Assembly (NCBI GenBank): GCA_028873815.1
Contig: JAPPNN010000069.1
Location: 1 to 52,996 of the forward strand
From: Gemmatimonadota bacterium
Lineage (GTDB): Bacteria; Gemmatimonadota; Gemmatimonadetes; Longimicrobiales; Gaopeijiaceae
Direction of reading: 5' to 3'
Length of the DNA stretch: 52,996 bases
Both the position numbers and the translations under genes were made by a program. The notes beneath the pieces are model-generated. The model was not told the DNA's origin and did no database searches. It was given only the letters and a program-made list of their open reading frames with translations. Shown piece after piece: positions 44,475 through 52,945 of the stretch (positions are counted from its first letter, which is position 1; every line of letters starts with the position of its first letter).

Positions 44475-45581
44475 TCATCCCGCCGCACCGGAAGTGGGTG
44501 GCCTGCTCTCGTCACCGAGGACCTTGCGCACATACGCCGCCCGGTGGGCCTGCCGTTCGGGTCCGGAGAGCTCCCGGCCGGCTGCGCGGTCCAGGTGGGC
44601 TGCCTGCGAGAACATCATGATTCCGTTCAGGGTAACGACCTCCAGTCCCGGCAGGAGTCTCAGCGATGCACCCAGCCGCACACCGGACAGCAGCTGCATC
44701 AGGTCCTTGTAGCTGAGTAGTCGCGCGTAGCGCAGAAGTCCATATGCGCGCCAGATCTTGTCCTCGGTCACGGACCCCGCGTCGCGCATCAGGACCTGCC
44801 GAGCCTGGATCTCCGTCTGAATGACGGTAGAGACGATCCGGCCCAGATGGTCGACGAGGTCTTCTTCGCTCTTTCCCAGCGTGGTCTGGTTCGAGATCTG
44901 GAAAAAGTTCCCGACCACATCCGAGCCCTCACCGTACAATCCCCGCACGGTCAGTCCGACCTGGCCGATCCCCTTCAGCACCTTCTCGATCTCCTTCGTG
45001 AGTACCAGTCCCGGCAGATGAACCAGCGCCGAGGCGCGAAGTCCGGTCCCGGTGTTGGTCGGACAGGAGGTCAGGTATCCGAAATCGTGGTGATAGGCCA
45101 GGTGCAGGCCGTTTCCGAGCGCGTCGTCGATCTGGTCCGCGAGGTTCCATGCCTCCATCACGCGCAACCCGGAGACGAGGCTCTGCAGCCGGAGGTGATC
45201 CTCCTCGTTGACCATGATGCTGACCGGTTCCCCAGGGGCGGCGACCACGGCCGCGCCCTTGCCCGGGCCGCTGTCGGCCCGCCCCGCCAGATCGCTGGAG
45301 ATCAGCCTCCGCTCAAGGAGAATGCGACGGGTCCGCTCGTCCATCTCCGCTACCGGCATGACCACGGTGCCGGAGGGCATCTCCCCCGTCTCCGCGGCTC
45401 GCGATATGGCGCCCAGGATGGCCTCGCGATCTTCGTCGCGTGCGCGGGCGACGTACGGATACCCATGCAGGTTCCTGGCGAGGCGGACGCGCGTCGACAG
45501 CACGATGTCCGAGTGCGGCCCGCTGGCGTCGAGCCAGCCGAGTCCGAAGTCGGGTGCCGAGCCGAGGTGGTCCACTGTCAC
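44475..45581 (-). CDS. mcsB: Protein-arginine kinase McsB
   Basis: 368 residues from the GTG at 45581, overlapping the mcsA stop (GTGA). Phosphagen-kinase fold that phosphorylates Arg in proteins to mark them for ClpCP. Nucleotide-binding STRVRLARNLHGYP (29-42), active-site NEEDHLRLQ (125-133), FGYLTSCPTNTGTGLRAS (167-184, reactive Cys173), RGLYGEGS (213-220), FFQISNQTTLGKSEEDL (226-242). The C-terminal helical region has PERQAHRAA, where B. subtilis has the RDxxR phospho-arginine pocket; here it reads RQxxR. No ctsR repressor gene is present. Confidence 0.95.
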   Translation of the reverse strand: MTVDHLGSAPDFGLGWLDASGPHSDIVLSTRVRLARNLHGYPYVARARDEDREAILGAISRAAETGEMPSGTVVMPVAEMDERTRRILLERRLISSDLAGRADSGPGKGAAVVAAPGEPVSIMVNEEDHLRLQSLVSGLRVMEAWNLADQIDDALGNGLHLAYHHDFGYLTSCPTNTGTGLRASALVHLPGLVLTKEIEKVLKGIGQVGLTVRGLYGEGSDVVGNFFQISNQTTLGKSEEDLVDHLGRIVSTVIQTEIQARQVLMRDAGSVTEDKIWRAYGLLRYARLLSYKDLMQLLSGVRLGASLRLLPGLEVVTLNGIMMFSQAAHLDRAAGRELSGPERQAHRAAYVRKVLGDESRPPTSGAAG

Positions 45582-46090
45582 GACCCCGCCGGCTCGAGGT
45601 CGCGTATCTGGTCCCGCAGGACCGCGGCCCGTTCGAAGTCCTCGGTCTCGACGGCGTGCTGCAAACGGCGCCGCAGACCATCCAGGCGTCTGCCGACCTC
45701 GGCAGCGCCTCCGTCGGGCGGCAGGTAGACCTTGCCGACGTGCTGGTTCGCCCCGTGAATCCGCTTGAGCAGGCGGCGCAGACTGGGCTCGAACGTGGTG
45801 TAGCACTGCGGGCAGCCGAGCCGGCCGCGTTCGCGGAATCGATCGAAAGTGAGGTTGCAGGAGCTGCAGGACTTGCTCGCCTGGGCCGCGCCCGTGGAAG
45901 CGCCGGGTTCGCTCAACTTGGCCAGGAAGTCGGAAACCCCCCAGTCGGGCTTTTCGCTGATCCCCTTGGCTTCGGCACAGGACTCGCACAGAAACTGCAC
46001 GGAGATCTTGTTGTCCACGACCTGTGTCAGGTGAACGGAGGCGGGGTTCTCGCATCCTGGCCCGTCACAGGTCCTGACGGGATCAGACAT
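45578..46090 (-). CDS. mcsA: McsA-type zinc-finger activator of protein-arginine kinase
   Basis: 170 residues. Two Cys4 zinc fingers: CDGPGC (8-13) with LCESC (~34-38), and CSSC with CPQC (~74-97). The C-terminal UVR motif RRRLQHAVETEDFERAAVLR (~140-159) is the hallmark shared with UvrB, UvrC and the ClpC M-domain. In Firmicutes McsA activates McsB and tethers it to ClpC. The ATG at 46090 overlaps the end of lolD by 8 nt; mcsB follows with a GTGA overlap. Confidence 0.93.
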   Translation of the reverse strand: MSDPVRTCDGPGCENPASVHLTQVVDNKISVQFLCESCAEAKGISEKPDWGVSDFLAKLSEPGASTGAAQASKSCSSCNLTFDRFRERGRLGCPQCYTTFEPSLRRLLKRIHGANQHVGKVYLPPDGGAAEVGRRLDGLRRRLQHAVETEDFERAAVLRDQIRDLEPAGS

Positions 46091-46796
46091 TTTCCAGCAA
46101 CCCTTCCTTCAGCCTGAGGACCCTGTCGGCTCTGGCCGCCAATGCACGGTTGTGCGTTACGACCACGAGCGCAACTCCGTGGCGCTCCTTCATGTCGAAG
46201 ATCAGGTCCTGCACTTCCCTGCTGGTGAACGTGTCCAGATCACCGGTCGGCTCATCCGCGAGAATGATCAGCGGGTCGTTGACGAGCGCACGGGCCACCG
46301 CCACTCGCTGCTGCTCTCCGCCCGAGAGCTCCCGCGGCTTGTGACCGAGCCTCTCGCCGAGTCCGACCTGTCCCAGCAACTCCCTGGCCTTTCCCCTGGC
46401 TGCCCGTGGCCCGTCGCCGCGGATCAGGGCCGGCATCATGACGTTCTCGAGCGCGCTGAAGTCCCGCAGCAGATGATGGAACTGAAAGACGAAGCCGATT
46501 CGGCCGTTGCGCACCTCGGCGGCCTCCTCGTCCTGCAGCGATGACACTTCGGTTCCGCCAACCAGAACCGAGCCTGCCGAAGGTTGGTCCAAGGCTCCGA
46601 GCAGATGCAGCAACGTCGACTTCCCCGAGCCGCTGGCACCCACGATCGCCACGGCTTCACCCCATCCCAACGCGAAGTCGACCCCCCGGAGAATATGGAG
46701 ATCGGGGCCCGCGACGCCGGCGTAAGTCCGTTCCAGCGACCTGGCTTCAAGTGGAAGCGTGTCGGCGGAAAGCGTCTCACGCACGCTGTCATTCAT
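46083..46796 (-). CDS. lolD: Lipoprotein-release ABC transporter ATPase LolD
   Basis: 237 residues. Walker A VGASGSGKSTLLHLLGALD, Q-loop FVFQFHHLLRDFSALENVMM, signature ELSGGEQQRVAVARALVNDP, Walker B LIILADEPTGDLDTFTS, H-loop VVVTHNRALAA. MacB/LolD-type ATPase. Together with the LolC/E-like permease encoded immediately upstream (8-nt overlap) it should power extraction of lipoproteins from the inner membrane. Confidence 0.95.
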   Translation of the reverse strand: MNDSVRETLSADTLPLEARSLERTYAGVAGPDLHILRGVDFALGWGEAVAIVGASGSGKSTLLHLLGALDQPSAGSVLVGGTEVSSLQDEEAAEVRNGRIGFVFQFHHLLRDFSALENVMMPALIRGDGPRAARGKARELLGQVGLGERLGHKPRELSGGEQQRVAVARALVNDPLIILADEPTGDLDTFTSREVQDLIFDMKERHGVALVVVTHNRALAARADRVLRLKEGLLENV

Positions 46797-48063
46797 GTCT
46801 GATCGCCTCCACGGGCACCAGCCCCGAAGCCTGCCTGGCCGGGTAGATCGTGGCCAGCAGGGACACCAGAAGGCTGCCTCCGGCGATCCATACGATGTCC
46901 CACGGAGACAGCGACACCGGGAGGTTGTCCACGAAGTAGATGTCGGGCGGGATGGGGATCAGCCCGTAGCGCTCGATGAGGACGGATAGCACGAGGCCCA
47001 GGGAGAGCCCGGCGAGCGTCCCGCTGACGCCGATCCAGAGGCCCTGAAAGACAAAGGTCCGCAGGGTGTCGCGGCGCGTCAGTCCCATGGCCTTCAGAAT
47101 GCCGATCTCCTTGGTGCGGTTGACCACGACCATGACGAGGGTGCCCACGATGTTGAAGGCCGCGACCAGCACGATCAGCGACACGATCACGGCCATGGCC
47201 AGCTTCTCCAGCTTCAGCGCCGAGAACAACTGCCGGTGGGTCTGTGTCCAGGGATCCACCACGTAGGGCCAGCCCCCGAGCGCCTCGTACACCGCCTCGG
47301 CCACCGCGGGCGCGTTCCAGAGGTCGTCCGTGCGACCGGCGATGTATGAGACCGTCCCGGAACCGAGTTCGAGGAGGTCCTGGACGTCCCCGAGCGCGGA
47401 ATAGCCGTTGCGCATGTCGAAGTCGTAGTGGCCGGTGGCGAAGATGCCCGACACCACCCATTCGTCCATCCGGGGCAGGTAGTCTCCGTTCGGGCTCACC
47501 TTCACGTTCTCCAGTGAGATGATCCGGATGGTGTCGCCCTTGAACAGACTCATGCGCTGGGCGATACCCATGCCCAGGACCACAGGGGTCAGACCGCCCG
47601 GCGCGCGCTCCAGCGAGATGGCGCCCGATCGCAGGCTGTCGGCCATCGTGGTCACGGAGATACCCGGATCGGCCAGCTCCACCCCGTAGAGGTCCATCAC
47701 CTCCGCGTAATCCGATCGGGTGATCCCCACCCGCGTGTATCCCATGGGCGACGCCGAGACCACGCCCTCGACCGCCTCGATCTTCTCGACCACCCGCCTC
47801 CAGTCGTCCAGGCGCAGGGACGGACCGGACTGCAGGACCATGAAATGGGGGTAGGAGCCGAGGATCTTGTCCCGCAATTCGTTCTGCATCCCCGTCATCA
47901 CGCCGATCACGACAACCAGCGCGGTGACACCCACGGTCACCCCGCCGAGCGAAATCCAGGTGATGAAGGACAGGAGCCGCCCACCCCTGCGGGAAGCCAG
48001 GTACCGGCGTGCCAGGTGCCACGCCAGGCGCGTTCGCGACATCGTCGCGGGACCTGCGCTCAT
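46789..48063 (-). CDS. lolC: Lipoprotein-releasing permease LolC/LolE family
   Basis: 424 residues. Helix 1 FITWISLGGVTVGVTALVVV, then a ~220-residue periplasmic domain, then three C-terminal helices (VIVSLIVLVAAFNIVGTLVM, GLWIGVSGTLAGLSLGLVLS, IVWIAGGSLLVSLLATIYPA), ending in the family motif YPARQASGLVPVEAIRHE. Only one LolC/E gene is present, so it may work as a homodimer or LolF-like subunit with LolD (inference). The ATG at 48063 overlaps the lysS stop (ATGA). Confidence 0.93.
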   Translation of the reverse strand: MSAGPATMSRTRLAWHLARRYLASRRGGRLLSFITWISLGGVTVGVTALVVVIGVMTGMQNELRDKILGSYPHFMVLQSGPSLRLDDWRRVVEKIEAVEGVVSASPMGYTRVGITRSDYAEVMDLYGVELADPGISVTTMADSLRSGAISLERAPGGLTPVVLGMGIAQRMSLFKGDTIRIISLENVKVSPNGDYLPRMDEWVVSGIFATGHYDFDMRNGYSALGDVQDLLELGSGTVSYIAGRTDDLWNAPAVAEAVYEALGGWPYVVDPWTQTHRQLFSALKLEKLAMAVIVSLIVLVAAFNIVGTLVMVVVNRTKEIGILKAMGLTRRDTLRTFVFQGLWIGVSGTLAGLSLGLVLSVLIERYGLIPIPPDIYFVDNLPVSLSPWDIVWIAGGSLLVSLLATIYPARQASGLVPVEAIRHE

Positions 48064-49595
48064 CCCTCTTTCCGAAGCGTCGGGAAGAGGATCACGTCCC
48101 GGATCGACGCCTGGTCCGTCAGCAGCATGACCAGCCTGTCGATCCCGATCCCCACGCCTCCCGTGGGGGGCAGACCGTATTCCAGCGCCCTGATATAGTC
48201 CTCGTCCACCATCTGCGCCTCCGCGTCGCCGGCGGCCCTGAGCGCCGCCTGGTCCTCGAAACGAGCCCGCTGTGCGATGGGATCGTTCAACTCGCTAAAG
48301 GCGTTGGCCAGTTCCTCGCCCGCAACGATCAGTTCGAAGCGCTCCGAGAGGTGCGGGGCTCCGCGCTTGGGCTTGGCTAGCGGACTCAACTCCCTTGGAT
48401 GATCCAGGACGAACGTGGGTTGCAGGAGCCCGGGCTGCACCAGTTCGCCGAACAGCTTGTCGAGGAGCTTGCCGTGGCCGGCCCCGTCGAGGTCTCCGGC
48501 GCCCAGACCCTCGGCACGCTCCCTCAGCTCCTCCACCGGCGCCTGCAGGGGGTCGCAGCCGAGGGCGTCGGCGAGCGCGCCGACGAACGAGATACGGGCG
48601 AACGGGGGCGTGAACGCGATCTTCGTCCCCTGGAAGGTGCATTCATGGTCCCCGATTGTGCTCTCCGCCAGTGTCGCCACGAGGCGCTCGACCATGTCCA
48701 TCATGTCCTCGTAGTCGGCGAAAGCCTGGTAGAACTCCAGCATCGTGAACTCGGGGTTGTGGAATCGATCGATCCCCTCGTTGCGGAAGTCCTTCGAGAT
48801 CTCGTACACGCGGTCCATGCCGCCCACGATCAATCGCTTCAGGTAGAGTTCGTCCGCGATGCGCAGGTAGAGAACGCGGTCCAGGGCCAGGTGGCGTGTG
48901 ACGAACGGCCGTGCCGACGCGCCGCCGTAGAGCGGCTGCAGGACAGGGGTCTCGACCTCCAGGAAACCCAGGTCGTCGAGAAAGCGCCTCGCCGCCGTGA
49001 TGATCCGGGTCCGCGCGCGAAAGACCTCCCGGACGCCGGGGTTCACAGCCAGATCGGCGTAGCGCTGCCGGTAGCGCAACTCACGGTCCGCGAAGCCCGA
49101 CCAGGTGGTCGACTCACCGGTCTCTTCGTCCGTCTCCACCTTGCCCAGCGGCAGCGGACGGAGAGCCTTGCAGAGCAGACGAAAGCCGGTGACGTGCACC
49201 GTGATCTGGCCCATGCGCGTGCGGAACAGGCTGCCCTCCACACCGATCCAGTCGCCAAGGTCCAGAAGATCCAGTACTTCGTATGCATCCTTCCCCAGCA
49301 CGCCCTGCCGGAGATACACCTGCACCCGGCCGGTGTGGTCCTCGAGATCCGCGAACGCGCTTCGTCCGTGCGACCGGAAGCCGACGATGCGGCCCGCCCA
49401 GCGCCCGCTCTCGGTGTGGCCGTCCTCCAGCGTCCCCGCGGCCTCCTGTGCTTCGAACGACGCGACGGAGGGAGCCGCGTGGCAGGTCACGTCGCAGGAA
49501 TACGCGTACGGCTCCACGCCCCGTGCCCGCAGCGCTTCGAGCTTTTCGCGGCGCGCCCGCATGACCCGCGGCAGATCCTCGTGTCCGGTGTTCAT
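48060..49595 (-). CDS. lysS: Lysyl-tRNA synthetase, class II
   Basis: 511 residues. N-terminal OB-fold anticodon-binding domain (GRWAGRIVGFRSHGRSAFAD), class II motif 1 around RTRIITAARRFLDDLGFLEV, motif 2 YEISKDFRNEGIDRFHNPEF, motif 3 GVGIGIDRLVMLLTDQASIR. ELANAFSELNDPIAQRARFE is a typical LysRS segment. The ATG at 49595 directly abuts the prfB stop (TAGATG), and the stop overlaps the lolC start. Confidence 0.97.
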   Translation of the reverse strand: MNTGHEDLPRVMRARREKLEALRARGVEPYAYSCDVTCHAAPSVASFEAQEAAGTLEDGHTESGRWAGRIVGFRSHGRSAFADLEDHTGRVQVYLRQGVLGKDAYEVLDLLDLGDWIGVEGSLFRTRMGQITVHVTGFRLLCKALRPLPLGKVETDEETGESTTWSGFADRELRYRQRYADLAVNPGVREVFRARTRIITAARRFLDDLGFLEVETPVLQPLYGGASARPFVTRHLALDRVLYLRIADELYLKRLIVGGMDRVYEISKDFRNEGIDRFHNPEFTMLEFYQAFADYEDMMDMVERLVATLAESTIGDHECTFQGTKIAFTPPFARISFVGALADALGCDPLQAPVEELRERAEGLGAGDLDGAGHGKLLDKLFGELVQPGLLQPTFVLDHPRELSPLAKPKRGAPHLSERFELIVAGEELANAFSELNDPIAQRARFEDQAALRAAGDAEAQMVDEDYIRALEYGLPPTGGVGIGIDRLVMLLTDQASIRDVILFPTLRKEG

Positions 49596-50712
49596 CTAGG
49601 CCACCAGCGTCGCGCCGAACTTCTTCAGATAGGCTTCTATGAACGGGTCCAGCGCGCCATCCATGACCGCGCCCACATCGCCGTTCTTAACCTCCGTGCG
49701 GTGGTCGTTGACCATGGTATAGGGAGCAAAGACGTAGGAACGGATCTGGTTGCCCCAGGCGATCTCCGTCTTGGAGGACTCCAGCGCCTGCTTCTCCCGC
49801 TCCTGCTCTTCACGGGCGCGCTGATAGAGCGCCGCCTTGAGCATTTTCATTGCCGTGGAGCGGTTCTTGTGCTGCGACCGTTCCTGCTGGCACGAAACGA
49901 CGATTCCCGTGGGTTCATGGGTGATGCGTATCGCGGAGTCGGTCTTGTTGACGTGCTGTCCCCCGGCACCGGAGGCGCGGAACGTATCGATTCTCAGGTC
50001 GGATTCATCGATTTCGATTTCGATCTCATCATCGAGCACCGGATACACGAAGACGGACGCGAACGAGGTGTGCCGCCTCGACTGGGAGTCGAAGGGCGAA
50101 ATCCTCACGAGACGATGAACGCCCTTTTCGGCGCGCAGGTAGCCGTACGCGTGATCGCCGCTCACCTCGATCGTCACGCTCTTGATGCCCGCCTCCTCCG
50201 CGGGCTGCAGGTCGAGCACGCGCACACCGTATCCGCGCCGCTCGGCCCAGCGCATGTACATCCGGGACAGCATCTCCGCCCAGTCCTGGGACTCGAGTCC
50301 GCCCGCGCCCGGATGAATCGTGAGCATCGCCTCGCGGTGGTCGTCCTCGCCCTGCAGCATCGTCTTCAGCTCCAGGCCCGCCACACCGTCTTCCAGGGCA
50401 CGGATTTCGTCGCGCCATTCGGCTTCGAGATCGGGGTCCGCCTCCTCTTCGAGAAGGGCACTCAGCTCTTCGAGTTCGTCCGCCTTCGCGCGCAGGGAGT
50501 CCCAGGGACCCACCCATTCCTTGAGGCCGTTCGACTCGTCGATGACGCGCCTGGCCGCTTCCCGGTCGTCCCAGAACCCCTGGCTGGCCATCTCCTCCTC
50601 AAGGACCGCGATGCGCTCGCGCCGGCCGGCGATGTCAAAGATACCCCCGGAGTTCTTCGATGCGCCGAAGGCAGATGCGCATTCGTGAGGGCCTGTCGGT
50701 TGTCGTCGCCAT
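49596..50712 (-). CDS. prfB: Peptide chain release factor 2, programmed +1 frameshift
   Basis: 371 residues when the frameshift is applied. Frame 1 runs from the ATG at 50712 for 25 codons and ends in ...EELRGYL at a TGA (50637-50635); the second frame continues with DIAGRRERIAVLEEEMASQG from 50636 to the stop at 49596. The product recognises UGA and UAA stop codons. The catalytic GGQ loop is FRASGAGGQHVNKTDSAIRI; the stop-recognition region is near EVSGDHAYGYLRAEKGVHRL. Annotating only the open frame from 50591 would lose the N-terminus. lysS follows without a gap. Confidence 0.96.
50634..50649 (-). promoter_or_regulatory. prfB +1 frameshift site
   Basis: The minus strand reads CGGGGGTATCTTTGAC: an internal Shine-Dalgarno-like GGGGGT, a 3-nt spacer, the slippery CTT and the in-frame TGA followed by C. 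This matches the well-known autoregulatory site of E. coli prfB almost base for base. RF2 scarcity promotes the shift and full-length synthesis. Confidence 0.95.
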
Positions 50713-50827
50713 GGGATGACCGATTCTGGCTGAGAGGTTGATCCCGCCGGGCTGGTTCAGCCCACAAAGATACGAAAGGCATGGCGCATCGTGGAGACCC
50801 CGCAGGACCCGCGAGACGCCAGGCTTG

Positions 50828-51829
50828 TCAGAACTGCACGCCGAAGGTCACGTGGATGGGTTGACTCTCGCCCGTAATCAGCGATCGCGTCAGCGACTTG
50901 GCCAGGCTCAGGTCGAATCGATCGAGCCGAAACCCCACACCGACGGAAGCGCCGTCCGTCTGGTCCAGCTGTCCCGCCACGTAGCCGCTGCGCACGTAGA
51001 AGAGGTCGGCCGCCGAATAGCTCAGGCCCATGTAGAGGGACGGAGAGCCAGGCTCGCGCGCACGATCCTCCGTCTCCACCGTTACCCAGAGATCCATCAA
51101 TCCGTCTTCGACAAAACGGTGCAGGATCTCGTAGGCCACAGCCACACGAACGCGCGTCGGCAACGGATCCGCCTGCTCCTGGTTGGCGATCTGAAAGTCC
51201 GTCCCGGCGTGCGCCAGCATCCAGCCGAAGCGTAGGGGAATGCTCGCGAACGGCTGTGCCTGCAGACCCACGTCGAGCGCGTACGCCGAGCTGGTCGTCT
51301 CGAGGTCGGGGCACTGGCCGCGGCAACCCACCCGGAACTGTACCAGCTTCATGTTGACGCCGGCGTGGATCCGTCCCGGAAACGAAGTCGCGAAGCTCGC
51401 GATGCCCACGTGATTCCGCACCGAAATCGATCCGAGCACGTCGCCGAATTCGTCCCTCAGGTCCTGGGTGCCGCTGTCGAGCAGAAGATAGGAGATCCCG
51501 AAGGTGCCCACACGATTCCAGGGCAGGAGGACGTTGACTGCGGTCGCCTCACCGGACAGCTGATCGCCCCTGTACACCATGGCGCGCCGCTCGGACTGTT
51601 CGGCCAGAGAGGCCGGGTTCCAGAACGCGCCCTCATCACTCTGGAGCGCGGTCATGGCCCGCCCCAGCCCCACCCCCTGCGCACCGACCGGGAGAAGCAG
51701 GAAGAGAGCACCCTCGCGGACATCCGATCCCTCCCCGGTCTCCTGGCCCCCGGCACGCGCCGGACCGGCGGCCACCAGCAGGATCGCCAGCAGCAACACC
51801 ACCGGCCTCAACCCCTCATGCGTCGTCAT
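50828..51829 (-). CDS. PorV/PorQ-family outer-membrane protein
   Basis: 333 residues. Signal peptide PVVLLLAILLVAAGPARA. The mature start FLLLPVGAQGVGLGRAMTAL, followed by DEGAFWNPASLAEQ, is the typical FadL-like PorV/UPF0164 opening, and the protein ends HVTFGVQF with a terminal Phe. In Bacteroidota PorV serves type IX secretion, but no other T9SS gene is in the window, and related proteins exist in genomes without T9SS. It overlaps the end of era by 14 nt; the 115 nt to prfB are non-coding with no feature I can name. Confidence 0.85.
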   Translation of the reverse strand: MTTHEGLRPVVLLLAILLVAAGPARAGGQETGEGSDVREGALFLLLPVGAQGVGLGRAMTALQSDEGAFWNPASLAEQSERRAMVYRGDQLSGEATAVNVLLPWNRVGTFGISYLLLDSGTQDLRDEFGDVLGSISVRNHVGIASFATSFPGRIHAGVNMKLVQFRVGCRGQCPDLETTSSAYALDVGLQAQPFASIPLRFGWMLAHAGTDFQIANQEQADPLPTRVRVAVAYEILHRFVEDGLMDLWVTVETEDRAREPGSPSLYMGLSYSAADLFYVRSGYVAGQLDQTDGASVGVGFRLDRFDLSLAKSLTRSLITGESQPIHVTFGVQF

Positions 51830-52748
51830 CGGGAACCACGTATCCGAATGTCATCAGGCCCTCGTTCTTGCGGCGCCACCCCTCCCACACCTTCACCCAC
51901 AGGTCGAGATACACCCTGCGGCCCAAAAAGTGCTCGATCTTCCGCCGCGCGTCACTACCCAGGCGGCGGATCGCCCGGCCTCCCCTGCCTACGACGATCC
52001 CCTTCTGCGACTTGCGCTCCACGTACAGTACCGCTGCAATGTACAAGGGTTCGTCGCTCTCACGGAACTCCTCCACCTTGACCGCGACGGAATAGGGAAT
52101 CTCCTGGTGAAAACGCTCGAAGATGGTCTCCCGCACCAGTTCCTGCACGAAGAACCTCGTTGGCGCCGCGGCGATGTCGTCTTCCGGGTAGAGAAACGGT
52201 CCGGCCGGCAGGCTGTCGCTCACGAACGCGAGCAACTCGTCCAGCCCCGCGCCCATTCGCGCGGACACGACATGGACCGGCAACCCGATACGGTCCGCCA
52301 GGTCCCGGGCGGCGGCGGCGTCGAAACCGGGCAGGTCGCACTTGTTGATCGCCAGCGCCGCCGGGCATCCCACGCGGCCAAGGAAGTCCTCGAAGACACC
52401 GAGCCGTTTCCGTGAAATGCCGGCCGCGCCATCCAGAACCCCGATGACGACATCGGCCTCGGTTCTCGCCCCCTCCGCCTCGGCCACCATGGAACGGTGG
52501 AACAGTTCGTCGCTGGAAACGATGCCGGGCGTGTCCAGCAAGATCATCTGGGTCGACCCCTCGGTCCGGATCCCCACGACCCTCTGCCACGTGGTCTGCG
52601 CCTTCGAGGTGACGATGCTGAGGTAGTCGCCGACCAGCGCGTTCAACAGGGTGGACTTCCCCGCGTTCGGGAGGCCGGTGAGGACGACGTATCCCGCCCG
52701 CGTGCCGTCGCGGCGGACCATCGTGGGAGCTGGGCTCTGAGGTACCAT
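51816..52748 (-). CDS. era: GTPase Era
   Basis: 310 residues from the ATG at 52748. It binds the 3' end of 16S rRNA and takes part in 30S maturation. G motifs: LTGLPNAGKSTLLNALVGDY (G1), KAQTTWQR (G2), LLDTPGI (G3), NKCD (G4), SARMGAG (G5). C-terminal KH domain: ERKSQKGIVVGRGGRAIRRL. Normal length. Transcribed in the same direction as the 16S gene that ends 200 nt upstream. Confidence 0.96.
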   Translation of the reverse strand: MVPQSPAPTMVRRDGTRAGYVVLTGLPNAGKSTLLNALVGDYLSIVTSKAQTTWQRVVGIRTEGSTQMILLDTPGIVSSDELFHRSMVAEAEGARTEADVVIGVLDGAAGISRKRLGVFEDFLGRVGCPAALAINKCDLPGFDAAAARDLADRIGLPVHVVSARMGAGLDELLAFVSDSLPAGPFLYPEDDIAAAPTRFFVQELVRETIFERFHQEIPYSVAVKVEEFRESDEPLYIAAVLYVERKSQKGIVVGRGGRAIRRLGSDARRKIEHFLGRRVYLDLWVKVWEGWRRKNEGLMTFGYVVPDDDA

Positions 52749-52906
52749 GGCTGGATCGTACCACACGCCGGGGTGTTCTCGCGAGGCGTCGGGGGGGTGC
52801 CACGACCGGAATCGTATGGCGACAACCACCGAGTCCGGGGCACTACTGAAGAGGAATGAACAATCGAGGTCATGAGAAGTGGACGGGTAGACTCTTGAGA
52901 TCTTTC

Positions 52907-52932
52907 GGAGCCGAACCCCGAAGGGCCGCTCC
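52907..52932 (-). terminator. Hairpin downstream of 16S rRNA
   Basis: On the minus strand GGAGC...GCTCC encloses GGCCC-TTCG-GGGTT, i.e. a bulged stem capped by a UUCG tetraloop, 16-41 nt after the 16S 3' end. No clear T-tract follows. It could terminate the 16S transcript or act as a processing stem. Confidence 0.4.
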
Positions 52933-52945
52933 TACTCGAAACTCC

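Noticed and set aside
48399..50741. 780-codon plus-strand open frame opposite lysS and prfB
   Set aside because: It is antisense to two clearly conserved genes, has low-complexity Arg/His/Leu composition and matches no fold; it results from the high GC content.
50828..51829. PorV-like protein taken as evidence of type IX secretion
   Set aside because: No other T9SS component (PorU, PorK/L/M/N, SprA) and no T9SS sorting domain is visible in the window; PorV/PorQ-like proteins also occur without T9SS.
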